Of a stretch of 64,000 nucleotides of DNA, positions 55,417 to 63,560 are shown one piece after another. The translations under genes and the position numbers were made by a program. Each line of letters begins with the position of its first letter. Within the stretch, counting starts at the first letter, position 1. The notes below the pieces were generated by a model that was not told where the DNA came from, made no database searches, and saw only the letters and a program-made list of their open reading frames with translations. This DNA comes from Candidatus Thiodiazotropha sp. (ex Monitilora ramsayi) (lineage in GTDB: Bacteria; Pseudomonadota; Gammaproteobacteria; Chromatiales; Chromatiaceae): positions 310,001-374,000 of the forward strand of contig JAHXIO010000005.1 in the NCBI GenBank assembly GCA_025655595.1, written 5' to 3'.

Positions 55417-55866
55417 ATGAGAAAAATATCAGGATCGACATTCTATTTTAAGAAACTATTTCCAGCGTTGTGGTTCGGATTCTTAGCAGTATTATTTGTT
55501 ACATCGTTCTCTTCTGGTGCGGAAGACGAATCGATCATGTTCTTAGCTATGCCCATATTATTGGCCGTTTTCGGTTATGTGCTATTCAAGAAAATGGTGT
55601 GGGATTTGGCTGATGAAGTATACGATCATGGAGATATGCTTGAATTTCGTAAGAGTGGAAAAACTCAACGCGTTAATCTAAAAGATATTATCAATATTGA
55701 TTATACTCACATGAGCTCTCCAGAAAGAGTCGTAGTCCATACTAAGAAAGAAGGGGAAATTGGTAACGAACTACCATTCAGCCTCCCAATGCGTTTCAAT
55801 CCCTTTGTTAAAAACCCGCTGGTTCGAGAGCTAATAGAGCGAGTAGATGATGCAAAAAACACCTAA
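55417..55866 (+). CDS. Membrane protein with PH-like C-terminal domain (cassette 2)
   Basis: A 149-residue protein with two membrane helices (LFPALWFGFLAVLFVTSF and IMFLAMPILLAVFGYVLF) and a C-terminal beta-rich part (ADEVYDHGDMLEFRKSGKTQRVNLKDIINIDYTHM) like the bacterial PH-like domains found in small membrane proteins. The stop codon TAA is part of the inverse core of the next attC (ACCTAAC), as is common in cassettes. Function unknown. Confidence 0.75.
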   Translation: MRKISGSTFYFKKLFPALWFGFLAVLFVTSFSSGAEDESIMFLAMPILLAVFGYVLFKKMVWDLADEVYDHGDMLEFRKSGKTQRVNLKDIINIDYTHMSSPERVVVHTKKEGEIGNELPFSLPMRFNPFVKNPLVRELIERVDDAKNT

Positions 55867-55946
55867 CAACTGCATCAAAATCGCCCTAAAAGGCGCGGGC
55901 TGGGACCGCGTAAACAGCGCGCGGCCCTTTATGCAAACCGTTATGT
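55861..55946 (+). repeat. attC site 2
   Basis: Inverse core ACCTAAC at the left end fits RYYYAAC exactly, and GTTATGT at 55940-55946 is the core. TGCAT and ATGCA pair further in. Its centre (CTGGGACCGCGTAAACAGCG) is nearly the same as in attC 1. Confidence 0.75.
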
Positions 55947-55962
55947 TTGAAAGGAGAATTCA

Positions 55963-57063
55963 TTGAAAGGTCAATGGATAGGTAAATATATAGGAGACCA
56001 TAAAGGTGAAATCATCATTAATATTGATGAGTTATCTAATAATTATGGTGGCGTCGCATATCTAATTCCTGAAGATCGAAAGATACCTACAGTTGCAGGT
56101 TTATTTAATACTTTAGATAAATCTAATAATTTCACTTTAAAAACCTACGTCATAATGCCTATTAATCCGCAAACAGGAGTTGCAATTAACTGGAAACAAA
56201 TTAGAAGCGCATATCCTGGCTATGAAATACCATTAGAAGCTATTGGAAACGGAGAATTTACAGAAACCAAACTAACACTAGAGATTAATACTAGTCTGAA
56301 AAGTAAATTCGAATGCTCATTAAAAAAGAAGAAAAGCAACTTTAAATCCACACTAAAAAGTGAAGCAAAAACATGGGAAGAATATAAAGAAATTGTATCT
56401 AAATATACAGAGAACAGTTTTATTTATAGAGGCCAAAGAAAAACGTGGCGACTAAGAACAGCTTTTCACCGTCATGGCCGCTACGATTTAACACGCTTCC
56501 TAACTTTAGATATTCCAACATTACATAAAAATCTTAGTGCAAAGACCAAACATATATTTAATTTAGAAATTCCTAGTGAAAATGGAGCATTTTTTAATTT
56601 AGTCCAACATCACGGATACCCAACTCCACTACTTGACTGGACTCATTCACCTTATGTGGCTGCATTTTTTGCTTTTCACAAATTACCTAAAGAAACAACT
56701 TCTAAAGATGGTAGAGTGAGAATTCTAATATTTGATAAAGAGCTCTGGGAAAACCATTGGAAACAATTACAAGTATTAAATACAGCTGGACTACATCTTT
56801 CTATTAACGAGTTTTTAGCAATAGAAAACGACAGGCTAGTTCCTCAACAAGCAGTAACTACTATTACTAATATTGACGATATTGAAAGCTATATACAAAA
56901 TAAAGAAAAAATAAGAAAATGCCAATACTTACGAGCTATTGATATAGATGCAACGGAAAGAAACAAAGTACTTAAAGAATTAGCACATATGGGTATTACA
57001 GCGGGTTCACTTTTTCCAGGTTTAGATGGTGCATGTAGCGAACTAAGAGAAAAACATTTTTAA
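55963..57063 (+). CDS. FRG-domain protein (cassette 3)
   Basis: A 366-residue protein on very AT-rich DNA, clearly foreign to the neighbours. The start is a TTG at 55963, supported by AAGGAG six bases upstream. An FRG domain spans about residues 130-260: it begins FIYRGQRKTWRLRTAFHR and carries LVQHHGYPTPLLDWTHSPYVAAFF, the family hallmark (RGQ, QHxGxPTPLLDWT). The N-terminal 120 residues are a separate beta-rich region (GQWIGKYIGDHKGEIIINIDE). FRG domains occur in many mobile or defence-like contexts, but their chemistry is unproven. No signal peptide. Confidence 0.85.
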   Translation: MKGQWIGKYIGDHKGEIIINIDELSNNYGGVAYLIPEDRKIPTVAGLFNTLDKSNNFTLKTYVIMPINPQTGVAINWKQIRSAYPGYEIPLEAIGNGEFTETKLTLEINTSLKSKFECSLKKKKSNFKSTLKSEAKTWEEYKEIVSKYTENSFIYRGQRKTWRLRTAFHRHGRYDLTRFLTLDIPTLHKNLSAKTKHIFNLEIPSENGAFFNLVQHHGYPTPLLDWTHSPYVAAFFAFHKLPKETTSKDGRVRILIFDKELWENHWKQLQVLNTAGLHLSINEFLAIENDRLVPQQAVTTITNIDDIESYIQNKEKIRKCQYLRAIDIDATERNKVLKELAHMGITAGSLFPGLDGACSELREKHF

Positions 57064-57066
57064 AAA

Positions 57067-57131
57067 ATAACAAATCGTTCGGGAGGGGCCAAGCAAAAAG
57101 CGTGTTTGGTCCCTCAACTCAAACGTTAGCC
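57067..57131 (+). repeat. attC site 3
   Basis: Begins near ATAACAAATCG, ends with GTTAGCC (57125-57131), and folds through GAGGGGCCAA / TTGGTCCCTC with unpaired bases, the usual attC shape. It starts three bases after the stop of the FRG gene and ends 18 bases before the next ATG. Confidence 0.7.
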
Positions 57132-57148
57132 AACAAGCAGGAGAGAAA

Positions 57149-57667
57149 ATGGGGATTTCGATAAACCCTGCCGCTTTTCTTGATTTCTTAGTAAAAAGAA
57201 AATTTGAGAATAAAAGGAAGGCTGCTGAGTATCTGGAAACAATTACAGAAGATGCCGAGCATTTAGTAGGAGTCTGGAGGAACATTGTTGACCAGCTATG
57301 TTCTGGCAAGCAGTCATGCCAATTGAGTCCAGAACAGCTTCTCAAAATCGAAGAACACTCATACGATAACGCGCCCTATTACTCAAGATTAATGGAATTT
57401 TACAGGTATTTATCGGTTGCGCTTGATGGAAAAGTGGAAGAAAGATGGCGGGAAGACTTAATATCTACCATATCCAGTTTGATAAGACATCGTGAAATTA
57501 CCACCAAAGACTACGAAAAAGCAGTAAAAGAAATCCAAAGAGACTCTGTCTTTATTGATGAAGACAATAACATGTCCAATTTGAGTTCCTTGATAGAGTC
57601 TGTGGCAGTTCTAGAAAAAGAGGTGGCGTCTTTGCGCGTACTAGTGGCTACAATCAAGGCGCTATAA
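57149..57667 (+). CDS. Uncharacterised helical protein (cassette 4)
   Basis: A 172-residue cytoplasmic protein, almost wholly helical, with a C-terminal coiled coil (SSLIESVAVLEKEVASLRVLVATIKAL). The middle part has conserved-looking aromatic/charged helices (YYSRLMEFYRYLSVALDGKVEERWREDL). I do not recognise the family. GGAGAG seven bases before the ATG is a good ribosome site. Confidence 0.75.
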   Translation: MGISINPAAFLDFLVKRKFENKRKAAEYLETITEDAEHLVGVWRNIVDQLCSGKQSCQLSPEQLLKIEEHSYDNAPYYSRLMEFYRYLSVALDGKVEERWREDLISTISSLIRHREITTKDYEKAVKEIQRDSVFIDEDNNMSNLSSLIESVAVLEKEVASLRVLVATIKAL

Positions 57668-57677
57668 TAATTAGTAA

Positions 57678-57737
57678 AAAAGGGGTCGGTGACAAATGAT
57701 AATCTTTTGTGTTATTTATCTGTCACCGACCCCTTTT
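57678..57737. repeat. Perfect 17-bp inverted repeat with 26-base loop
   Basis: AAAAGGGGTCGGTGACA and its complement TGTCACCGACCCCTTTT frame an AT-rich loop. The right arm ends in TTTTGTTG, so it could terminate transcription from cassette 4. The arm sequence resembles a dispersed palindrome seen in other gammaproteobacteria. It sits before the weak attC site 4. Confidence 0.7.
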
Positions 57738-57779
57738 GTTGTAACGAGACAAAGGGTCTCGTTAATGTGATTGTTATGC
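57738..57779 (+). repeat. Candidate attC site 4 (weak)
   Basis: TTGTAAC at the left, a short stem (AACGAGA / TCTCGTT), and GTTATGC (57773-57779) as right core. It is shorter than usual attC sites. Position before the next ATG supports it. Confidence 0.45.
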
Positions 57780-57800
57780 ACCTTATAAAACGAGAGTATC

Positions 57801-58208
57801 ATGGAAGTGTCGATAAATGTTATTGATTCAGTATCAGAAGATGAAGTAATCGGTATATATAAGGCAAATGATTGGTCATCTGCTGATAAGCCTAAGGAGT
57901 TATTGGCTGCACTGAATCAATCTCATACTTTAGTCACCGCTCGAATTGCAGGAAAGCTCGTCGGTCTGGGTAACGCAATATCAGATGGCCACTTGGTTGT
58001 CTACTATCCGCATATGCTCGTTCATCCGGATTATCAAGGCATGGGTATAGGTCGTAAAATGATGGAGGCTATGCAATCTATTTATGGCGGTTTCCATCAA
58101 CAGATGCTTACTGCTGATGGAGAGGTGGTTGGTTTTTATAAGGCATTAGGTTTTGAGCGCGCAGGAAAAACAGAACCAATGTGGATTTATTCGGGCAAGG
58201 AGCATTAG
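57801..58208 (+). CDS. GNAT acetyltransferase (cassette 5)
   Basis: A 135-residue N-acetyltransferase. Acetyl-CoA motif A is MLVHPDYQGMGIGRKMMEAM, with Q/RxxGxG/A intact (YQGMGIG), and motif B holds VVGFYKALGFERAGKTEPMWIY. Single GNAT domain, cytoplasmic, substrate unknown. GNAT genes are frequent in integron cassettes. AT-rich relative to the core genes around the array. Confidence 0.85.
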   Translation: MEVSINVIDSVSEDEVIGIYKANDWSSADKPKELLAALNQSHTLVTARIAGKLVGLGNAISDGHLVVYYPHMLVHPDYQGMGIGRKMMEAMQSIYGGFHQQMLTADGEVVGFYKALGFERAGKTEPMWIYSGKEH

Positions 58209-58216
58209 ATCAAATA

Positions 58217-58268
58217 TCGACTTTCAGGGTGGACTCGGGTCTCTCACCAGTAAAGTCGGACATTAAGT
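58217..58268 (+). repeat. Candidate attC site 5 (degenerate)
   Basis: CGACTTT and AAAGTCG form an outer stem, with GGTG/CACC pairing inside. The right end ATTAAGT (58262-58268) resembles a core with G to A at the first base. The following bases, GTAAG, echo the GTAAA after attC 1. Confidence 0.4.
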
Positions 58269-58274
58269 GTAAGT

Positions 58275-58694
58275 ATGAAAAAAGCATACAAAGTGCGTAT
58301 AGGTCTTGATGAATTAGTCGTGCCGGTGGGTGAGCTCGATAGTGTTCAGCTTTGTGTGGATTGCGGAAGAGACGGGGGAGTGCCACAAATTACTATCGGT
58401 GGTTACAATTCTATTCAAAGCGATAGGAGTATGGAAACCAAGATATGGCTGATTAAAGAATTGGAAGTTGGAGATTCATTCAACTTTGAGTTTACCGAAT
58501 CAGAAGAATTTACACCGCCAGAAAAGGAAGAAGTGGAGGGGCCTTTTGAAGAAAGGTGCAATTTTTGTGGTAAATCAAAAAAGAATGTGGATGTGCTTCT
58601 GGAGGGGAGTGCATATATTGCGGTATATATTTGTAATTCGTGCGTTACGGATTGCAGTAAAAAAATAATTGCAGAGAGAGCGAATCGCTCTTAA
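58275..58694 (+). CDS. Protein with ClpX-type C4 zinc finger (cassette 6)
   Basis: A 139-residue protein. Residues ~93-130 form a ClpX-like C4 zinc finger: RCNFCGKSKKNVDVLLEGSAYIAVYICNSCVTDC has the CxxC-x(n)-CxxC layout with FCGKS and a YIC..C pattern as in ClpX. The first 90 residues form a separate unknown domain, with a second cysteine pair (LCVDCGRDGG). No AAA+ motor is present. It might act as a substrate or adaptor-like piece in protein binding; that is inference. Confidence 0.75.
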   Translation: MKKAYKVRIGLDELVVPVGELDSVQLCVDCGRDGGVPQITIGGYNSIQSDRSMETKIWLIKELEVGDSFNFEFTESEEFTPPEKEEVEGPFEERCNFCGKSKKNVDVLLEGSAYIAVYICNSCVTDCSKKIIAERANRS

Positions 58695-58712
58695 CAAGAG
58701 AAGCAAATCCAA

Positions 58713-59159
58713 ATGAACCTGAAATGGCATATAAGAGAAGCCGTCCCTGAGGATGCCGATAATCTAAAGAAGTGCATGGAGTCTGCGTATCTTACATACC
58801 AAGAGCGAATGGGTGGAGTGCGTCTTCCGCCGATGGATGTAGACTACTTATCCGAGATCATTAACTATCCTGTCTGGGTTGTCGATTCAAAAGGAGATAT
58901 CCTTGGTGGGTTAATCATGTCGTTTGAGAATGAGCAAGCCTCAATAGCAAATATTGCTGTTGATCCGAAGTGCCAGGGACAAGGTATTGGCGGCGCCATG
59001 ATGGGGTTTGCAGAATCAAGGGCAAGAGAAAACAATTTCTCTGAATTGCATCTCACTACCCACGTATTGCTTCATGAGAACTTATCGTTTTATCAACACC
59101 TGGGATGGCAAGAGACAGGTAGAGATGAGACCAAAGTCTTTATGAAGAAAGAAATATGA
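58713..59159 (+). CDS. GNAT acetyltransferase (cassette region)
   Basis: A 148-residue N-acetyltransferase beginning MNLKWHIREAVPEDADNLKKCMESAY. Motif A is IAVDPKCQGQGIGGAMMGFAESRARENN with the QGQGIG loop, and motif B is FYQHLGWQETGRDE. It begins 18 bases after the preceding gene with no attC-like site between them, so they may share one cassette. Confidence 0.85.
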   Translation: MNLKWHIREAVPEDADNLKKCMESAYLTYQERMGGVRLPPMDVDYLSEIINYPVWVVDSKGDILGGLIMSFENEQASIANIAVDPKCQGQGIGGAMMGFAESRARENNFSELHLTTHVLLHENLSFYQHLGWQETGRDETKVFMKKEI

Positions 59160-59250
59160 GACGCTCAAAAAGAAATTACCATGGATCGACTGACAAGCGC
59201 ATGCTGCCGGACTAAAGTGCCTGCTGATGCAGCGTGATAGACTCATAAAG

Positions 59251-59607
59251 ATGGTTATATGTCATAAATATTTAGCATTAGGAATTGTCATGTCATTATT
59301 ATCGGCATGCAATCATGATGATCCGTCTCAGCCTTACATTAAAGTGTATAAATATGAAGGTTCTATCCAGTGTGACAACGCAGGAGTAGAGCTGGATACG
59401 ATGGCGTTAGAGTTAATAAATATCGGAATAGATGTTGTATGTTCTCAGAAGGGGCATGATGGGATGGTACGGGCTACAGTATGTGGTGGAGATACTGGAA
59501 ATGTCAATATCTTTAAGATAAATAGAGTGAATTTTCCTGATGCCGAATCTATTGGTTTTGAGTCTGTGAGCACTCTTGGTGAATATCAAGATCAAAAGTG
59601 TGAATAG
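59251..59607 (+). CDS. Small lipoprotein (cassette region)
   Basis: A protein of about 118 residues with a lipoprotein signal (YLALGIVMSLLSACNH, lipobox LSAC). The mature part has three further cysteines and looks beta-rich (YKYEGSIQCDNAGVELDTMALELINIGIDVVCSQ). The start at 59251 is chosen for the signal; ATG 59227 is open too, and neither has a strong ribosome site. AT-rich. Unknown function. Confidence 0.65.
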   Translation: MVICHKYLALGIVMSLLSACNHDDPSQPYIKVYKYEGSIQCDNAGVELDTMALELINIGIDVVCSQKGHDGMVRATVCGGDTGNVNIFKINRVNFPDAESIGFESVSTLGEYQDQKCE

Positions 59608-59766
59608 CCAAACAAAGATATAAATATTTACTTACTATTGCTCGTTGGACGCTCGACTTGAAATGACTGGATTTATGTTTAGGTTGTCAATGGATTATTC
59701 ATGGGTGGGTATGAGATTATCGTCAGTATTTTTTAGACTGTGTTCTAGTTTGTTTTCAATAAAACT

Positions 59767-60075
59767 ATGAGTTTCATGTGCCCTGTTTGTGGGGGTTCGA
59801 TTGCGAAATGGCTGACAAATGACGAGCATTTTGAATGCCCGAACTGTAATTTGCCGTTAACCTCAAATAGAAAAAAGACGCTAAAGCAGAGTTTCGCAGT
59901 GGCGCTGATGGTCTGGCTTCTGGTCTTAATCGGTGTGCAGTACTACAGTGGTTCTTGGGGTTACGCAGCCGTGGTTTCCATTGAAGCAGGCGGTATACTG
60001 GCTGCTATGTTCGCAGTGCTCTATTATCGCCTTGTTATCAAGATCTATAGAGCAAACAGAACAACCGCTAAATAA
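59767..60075 (+). CDS. Zinc-ribbon membrane protein (cassette region)
   Basis: A 102-residue protein with an N-terminal zinc ribbon (FMCPVCGGSIAKWLTNDEHFECPNCNLPL, two CPxC pairs) and two membrane helices (VALMVWLLVLIGVQYYSG and AAVVSIEAGGILAAMFAVLYY), ending basic. Similar small proteins are common and unassigned. Separated from neighbours by 160-200 bases without clear attC sites. Confidence 0.7.
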   Translation: MSFMCPVCGGSIAKWLTNDEHFECPNCNLPLTSNRKKTLKQSFAVALMVWLLVLIGVQYYSGSWGYAAVVSIEAGGILAAMFAVLYYRLVIKIYRANRTTAK

Positions 60076-60281
60076 GTTGAAGATACAAAAGTGTTTGCGA
60101 ACAAACAAATACAGGGTGACCAAAAGAGATGGAGGAGGTAGGAGAGGACTGTTTGGGCTGGTTGCAAAATGCTGTAAGAGACTATCTTGAATATGCTTGA
60201 AAACGTCCTCTGATAAGTAATATTGTCGCCTGTTTTGCGCGACAAAAAGCAGAGTTATCTGCATAGTAATTCAGCAATGAA

Positions 60282-61172
60282 ATGAGAAAAATACTTGAAT
60301 TGGCGGAATCGCTGACAGCTACGCGTAGTAACCAGAACGGTAAAGCGCCCGTTCAGCATCTTGGTTTCATATCATGTGGAAATCGGGTTCATATTCGACA
60401 CGTACCGTTCTATGAGCCTTGTATCATCATGGTTCTATCGGGTCGAAAATTAGTTTTCGATGAACAAAGACCCATCACCTGTGAGGCAGGCAACATAATT
60501 ACAGTGCCAGCGCCCTCTAGCTACGATCTGCGCAATGAGCCAGATGGGCTGCGGAATCGATATAGGGCATTAGTGATTCCGTTTAAACACAAGCATCTTG
60601 AACATCTGCGCGATATGCATGGCATTAGCCATGAGGAGCATCATAATCAAATAAAAGTGCTTAAATATGAGTCAGACGAGATACTGCTCGCAACCGTGCA
60701 GCATTACCTTGAGTGTCCGGATGATGCCCGAATCCTGAAACATAGATTAACTGAAATTTTACTCATATTAATGGAACAGGATAATCGATTAATGTCCTAC
60801 GCTATCGCCGGGGATAGCTGGAGCCTGCGTGTTCGTTCAATTTTATCTGGTGATCTTGTCCACGAATGGAAGATCGGAGAAGTCAGCGAACGTCTTGCAA
60901 CAAGCGAAACCACGTTGCGACGCAAGCTCCGTGAAGAGGACGCCAGTTTTAGGGAGATATTGTTTGAACTGCGTCTTGCAAGTGGTTTGATGCAGTTATT
61001 ACAAACCTCCATGCCAGTGTACCAGGTTGCTTTCGATTGTGGTTATCAGTCAGTCTCTCGTTTCACGAGTAATTTTCGTAAGCGTTTCGGGCTATCCCCC
61101 ACCGAGTTGCGTGGCTCAGTGGGCGAAAAGGGACAGAAATTGCCCGCTTTCGAACAACCCGAGACTTCTTAG
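60282..61172 (+). CDS. AraC-family transcriptional regulator
   Basis: A 296-residue regulator. The N-terminal half is a cupin-type effector domain (HLGFISCGNRVHIRHVPFYEPCIIMVLSGRK), and the C-terminal 100 residues hold the two helix-turn-helix units: WKIGEVSERLATSETTLRRKLREEDASF and PVYQVAFDCGYQSVSRFTSNFRKRFGLSPTELR. The FDCGYQSVSRF.. motif is diagnostic. It may control the next gene, only 52 bases downstream on the same strand. Its ligand is unknown. Confidence 0.9.
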   Translation: MRKILELAESLTATRSNQNGKAPVQHLGFISCGNRVHIRHVPFYEPCIIMVLSGRKLVFDEQRPITCEAGNIITVPAPSSYDLRNEPDGLRNRYRALVIPFKHKHLEHLRDMHGISHEEHHNQIKVLKYESDEILLATVQHYLECPDDARILKHRLTEILLILMEQDNRLMSYAIAGDSWSLRVRSILSGDLVHEWKIGEVSERLATSETTLRRKLREEDASFREILFELRLASGLMQLLQTSMPVYQVAFDCGYQSVSRFTSNFRKRFGLSPTELRGSVGEKGQKLPAFEQPETS

Positions 61173-61224
61173 TCCTTCATCATGTCTCCGTCATCCTGAC
61201 AAATACAAACTAATGGAGACTACG

Positions 61225-61776
61225 ATGAATAAACTTGGATTATTAACGCTGATATATCTATCTTCAACGGCAATGGTATCTGCTAGCGAATTCTTGGTTA
61301 CGAGTCCGCAGATAAAGGCAGGGGATAACATTGTCAACGAGCAGGTGTTCAACGGCTTTGGCTGTCAGGGAGGTAATATCTCACCGTCGTTACACTGGAA
61401 AAACCCACCGACCGGAACGAAAAGCTTTGCCGTTACTGTCTACGATCCAGACGCACCAACAGGTAGTGGGTGGTGGCATTGGGTCGCCTTTAATATACCG
61501 GCGGATGTTAGAAGCCTACCTGAGGGTGCGGGAAGCTCTGAAAACAAGCGTATGCCGATGGGTAGTATTCAGAGCCGAACCGATTTCGGTAAGCCAGGTT
61601 ACGGTGGCCCGTGTCCACCTGCGGGCGATGAGGCTCATCGCTACAAATTCACAGTGTACGCGCTCAAGACGGATCAGCTTCCATTGGATGAAAGCGCCCC
61701 GGCAGCGATGGTGGGTTTTTACTTGCACCAGAACATGTTAGAAAAAGCCGTGTTAGAGGCTAAATACGGGCGCTAA
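61225..61776 (+). CDS. YbhB/YbcL-family PEBP-like exported protein
   Basis: A 183-residue protein with a signal peptide (LGLLTLIYLSSTAMVSASE) and a phosphatidylethanolamine-binding/Raf kinase inhibitor-like fold. Conserved parts are FGCQGGNISPSLHWKNPPTGTKSFAVTVYDPDAP, the ligand-site segment GWWHWVAFNIP, and GYGGPCPPAGDEAHRY. The bacterial function is not known. ATG 61225 is fixed by GGAG six bases upstream; the open frame continues to 61027 inside the AraC gene. Probably co-transcribed with the AraC regulator. Confidence 0.88.
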   Translation: MNKLGLLTLIYLSSTAMVSASEFLVTSPQIKAGDNIVNEQVFNGFGCQGGNISPSLHWKNPPTGTKSFAVTVYDPDAPTGSGWWHWVAFNIPADVRSLPEGAGSSENKRMPMGSIQSRTDFGKPGYGGPCPPAGDEAHRYKFTVYALKTDQLPLDESAPAAMVGFYLHQNMLEKAVLEAKYGR

Positions 61777-61798
61777 GTCGCGGCAGTTGTAATAGTTT

Positions 61799-61864
61799 GG
61801 ATAACAAGGCCTTCCAGAAGAGACAGTCGCTAATGCGCCTGCCCCTCTGGAGGCAATGTTATCA
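61799..61864 (+). repeat. Candidate distal attC site 6
   Basis: GGATAAC at the left and GTTATCA at the right (61858-61864) pair as GATAACA/TGTTATC. The inner stem GCCTTCCAGAAGAG / CCTCTGGAGGC has unpaired bases like an attC. It overlaps the last codon of the convergent HerA-like gene, so it may instead be a shared terminator structure. Confidence 0.5.
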
Positions 61865-63343
61865 CTTGCCGCCAATTATCGACCCAAGAATACCGCGTAC
61901 AATCTGCCTTCCCAATCTGGAGCCGATGGCCCTGGCCACCGATTTGACAAAGGCCTCCCCAACGCCTTGACGACGTGATCCGCCCCGGCTGCCGCTACTA
62001 CGTTTCGACTCTTTCTCCGCGGCCTCTGCTTTCGCCTGCGCTTCACGGCGTTTGATCAACTCCTCCTCGCGTTTTTTCAGCAGTTCGTAAGCCGACTCCC
62101 GGTCGACTTCCTGATCGTAGGTTGTGCGTAGCGGTGAGCGGTCGATAATCCGCTTTCTCTCCTTTTCGTCCACTGGGCCGAATTGGGATCTCGGAGGCGA
62201 CATCAGTGTCCGCTCGACCATGCTTGGCACGCCTTTTTCGTCCAGGGTGGAGATCAGTGCCTCGCCAACGCCCAGGTTGCCGATCACATCGACAGTGTCG
62301 AAGGCGGGATTGGGTCGGAAAGTTTCAGCGGCAGCCTTGACGCTTTTTTTGTCTTTTGGAGTGAAGGCCCGGAGGGCGTGCTGGATACGGTTGCCGAGCT
62401 GACCGATAACCTCGTCGGGTACGTCGTTGGGATATTGGGTGATGAAAAAGACGCCGACGCCTTTAGAGCGGATCAGACGGACTACCTGGGTGATTTTTTC
62501 CAGCAGGGCCTTGGGTGCTTTACTGAAAAGGAGATGTGCCTCGTCAAAGAAGAAGACCAGCTTGGGCAGGTCGGCATCTCCCCTTTCCGGTAACTCTTCC
62601 ATTAATTCAGAGAGTAGCCACAGGAGGAAAGTGGCATAGATCCGAGGTGAGTGGTAGAGGGTAGTTGCGTCGAGAAGACCGATTACACCCCGGCCGGAGA
62701 AGTCGGTCTGCATCAGGTGCTCAATGCGGATAGCAGGTTCGCCGAAGAAGACTTCGCCACCGGCCTCTTCGAGAACCAGCAGCCTGCGAAGAATTGCCGT
62801 GACGCTCTGCTTGGAGACTCTGCCGTACTCCCGTTCAAGATCCTTGGCATTGTCCGCCACCCAGTTGAGCATGGCGCGCAAGTCTTTAAGATCAAGCAGC
62901 AGCAGGCCTTCGTCATCGGCCAAGCTGAAAGCAATCTGTAACACGCCCTCTTGGGTTTCGTTAAGCTCCAACAGGTTGGCCAGCAGAGTGGGCCCCATCT
63001 CGGAGACAGTGGTGCGTACCGAATGGCCTTTTTCTCCAAAGACATCCCAGAACAGCACCGGCGAGGGTTCGAAGCTGTGATCTCCTATCTGGATGTATTC
63101 GAGCCGTTCCGTGATCTTGGGGTGGGCCTTGCCGCTACCGGCAAGGCCCGAGAGATCGCCTTTGACATCGGCAGTGAAGACCGGCACGCCAAGGCGGGAG
63201 AAGGACTCGGCCAGTACCTGCAGGGTCACCGTCTTGCCGGTACCGGTGGCGCCGGTGATCAGTCCATGGCGGTTGGCCATACCGGCGTTGAGCCTGATCT
63301 GCTTTTCGCCGTTGCCGCCAAGCAGGATCTGGTTGTCTGTCAT
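61862..63343 (-). CDS. HerA-like ATPase, DUF853 family (YjgR)
   Basis: A protein of about 493 residues related to the HerA/FtsK ATPases. Walker A is [17 protein letters not shown], Walker [17 protein letters not shown], and an Arg-containing segment [22 protein letters not shown] follows; the C-terminus is a Lys/Glu-rich helix then a Gly/Ser region. It matches the E. coli YjgR type, whose role is not known. The Met at 63343 is chosen because GGGGAGAG lies just upstream; the frame extends to 63388. It is convergent with the cassette array. Confidence 0.9.
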   Translation of the reverse strand: MTDNQILLGGNGEKQIRLNAGMANRHGLITGATGTGKTVTLQVLAESFSRLGVPVFTADVKGDLSGLAGSGKAHPKITERLEYIQIGDHSFEPSPVLFWDVFGEKGHSVRTTVSEMGPTLLANLLELNETQEGVLQIAFSLADDEGLLLLDLKDLRAMLNWVADNAKDLEREYGRVSKQSVTAILRRLLVLEEAGGEVFFGEPAIRIEHLMQTDFSGRGVIGLLDATTLYHSPRIYATFLLWLLSELMEELPERGDADLPKLVFFFDEAHLLFSKAPKALLEKITQVVRLIRSKGVGVFFITQYPNDVPDEVIGQLGNRIQHALRAFTPKDKKSVKAAAETFRPNPAFDTVDVIGNLGVGEALISTLDEKGVPSMVERTLMSPPRSQFGPVDEKERKRIIDRSPLRTTYDQEVDRESAYELLKKREEELIKRREAQAKAEAAEKESKRSSGSRGGSRRQGVGEAFVKSVARAIGSRLGRQIVRGILGSIIGGK

Positions 63344-63560
63344 CTCGCTCTCCCCTAAAGCCCCGGTGTGGTCAGGGCTAATTGACAATGGTTTACGTTT
63401 TACACTGGTGCTGATCGTTCCGTGGGTTAGACTCAGCCTTGTTATATCGAGTTAACGGAGAGCGCTCACTATCGGCTGATGGTTACGCCTGTGCAGGGTC
63501 TGCATGCCGTTAACCGCCAGGCGCGAGCCGTGGGATCCGCAACACAACGAGGGTTTTAAC

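Larger units (their letters stand above)
54849..61864. mobile_element. Integron-type cassette array without integrase (CALIN)
   Basis: A run of small, mostly unknown, same-strand genes is separated by attC-like sites. Three are convincing (55342-55407, 55861-55946, 57067-57131), and three weaker ones lie at 57738-57779, 58217-58268 and 61799-61864. The left edge is a GTTAGGG core at 54849. All genes read rightward, GC varies sharply from gene to gene, and no IntI gene is present on either strand, so the term CALIN fits. Genes from 58713 to 61776 are included because the last attC-like site lies at the far end, but their cassette boundaries are not visible. Confidence 0.7.
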
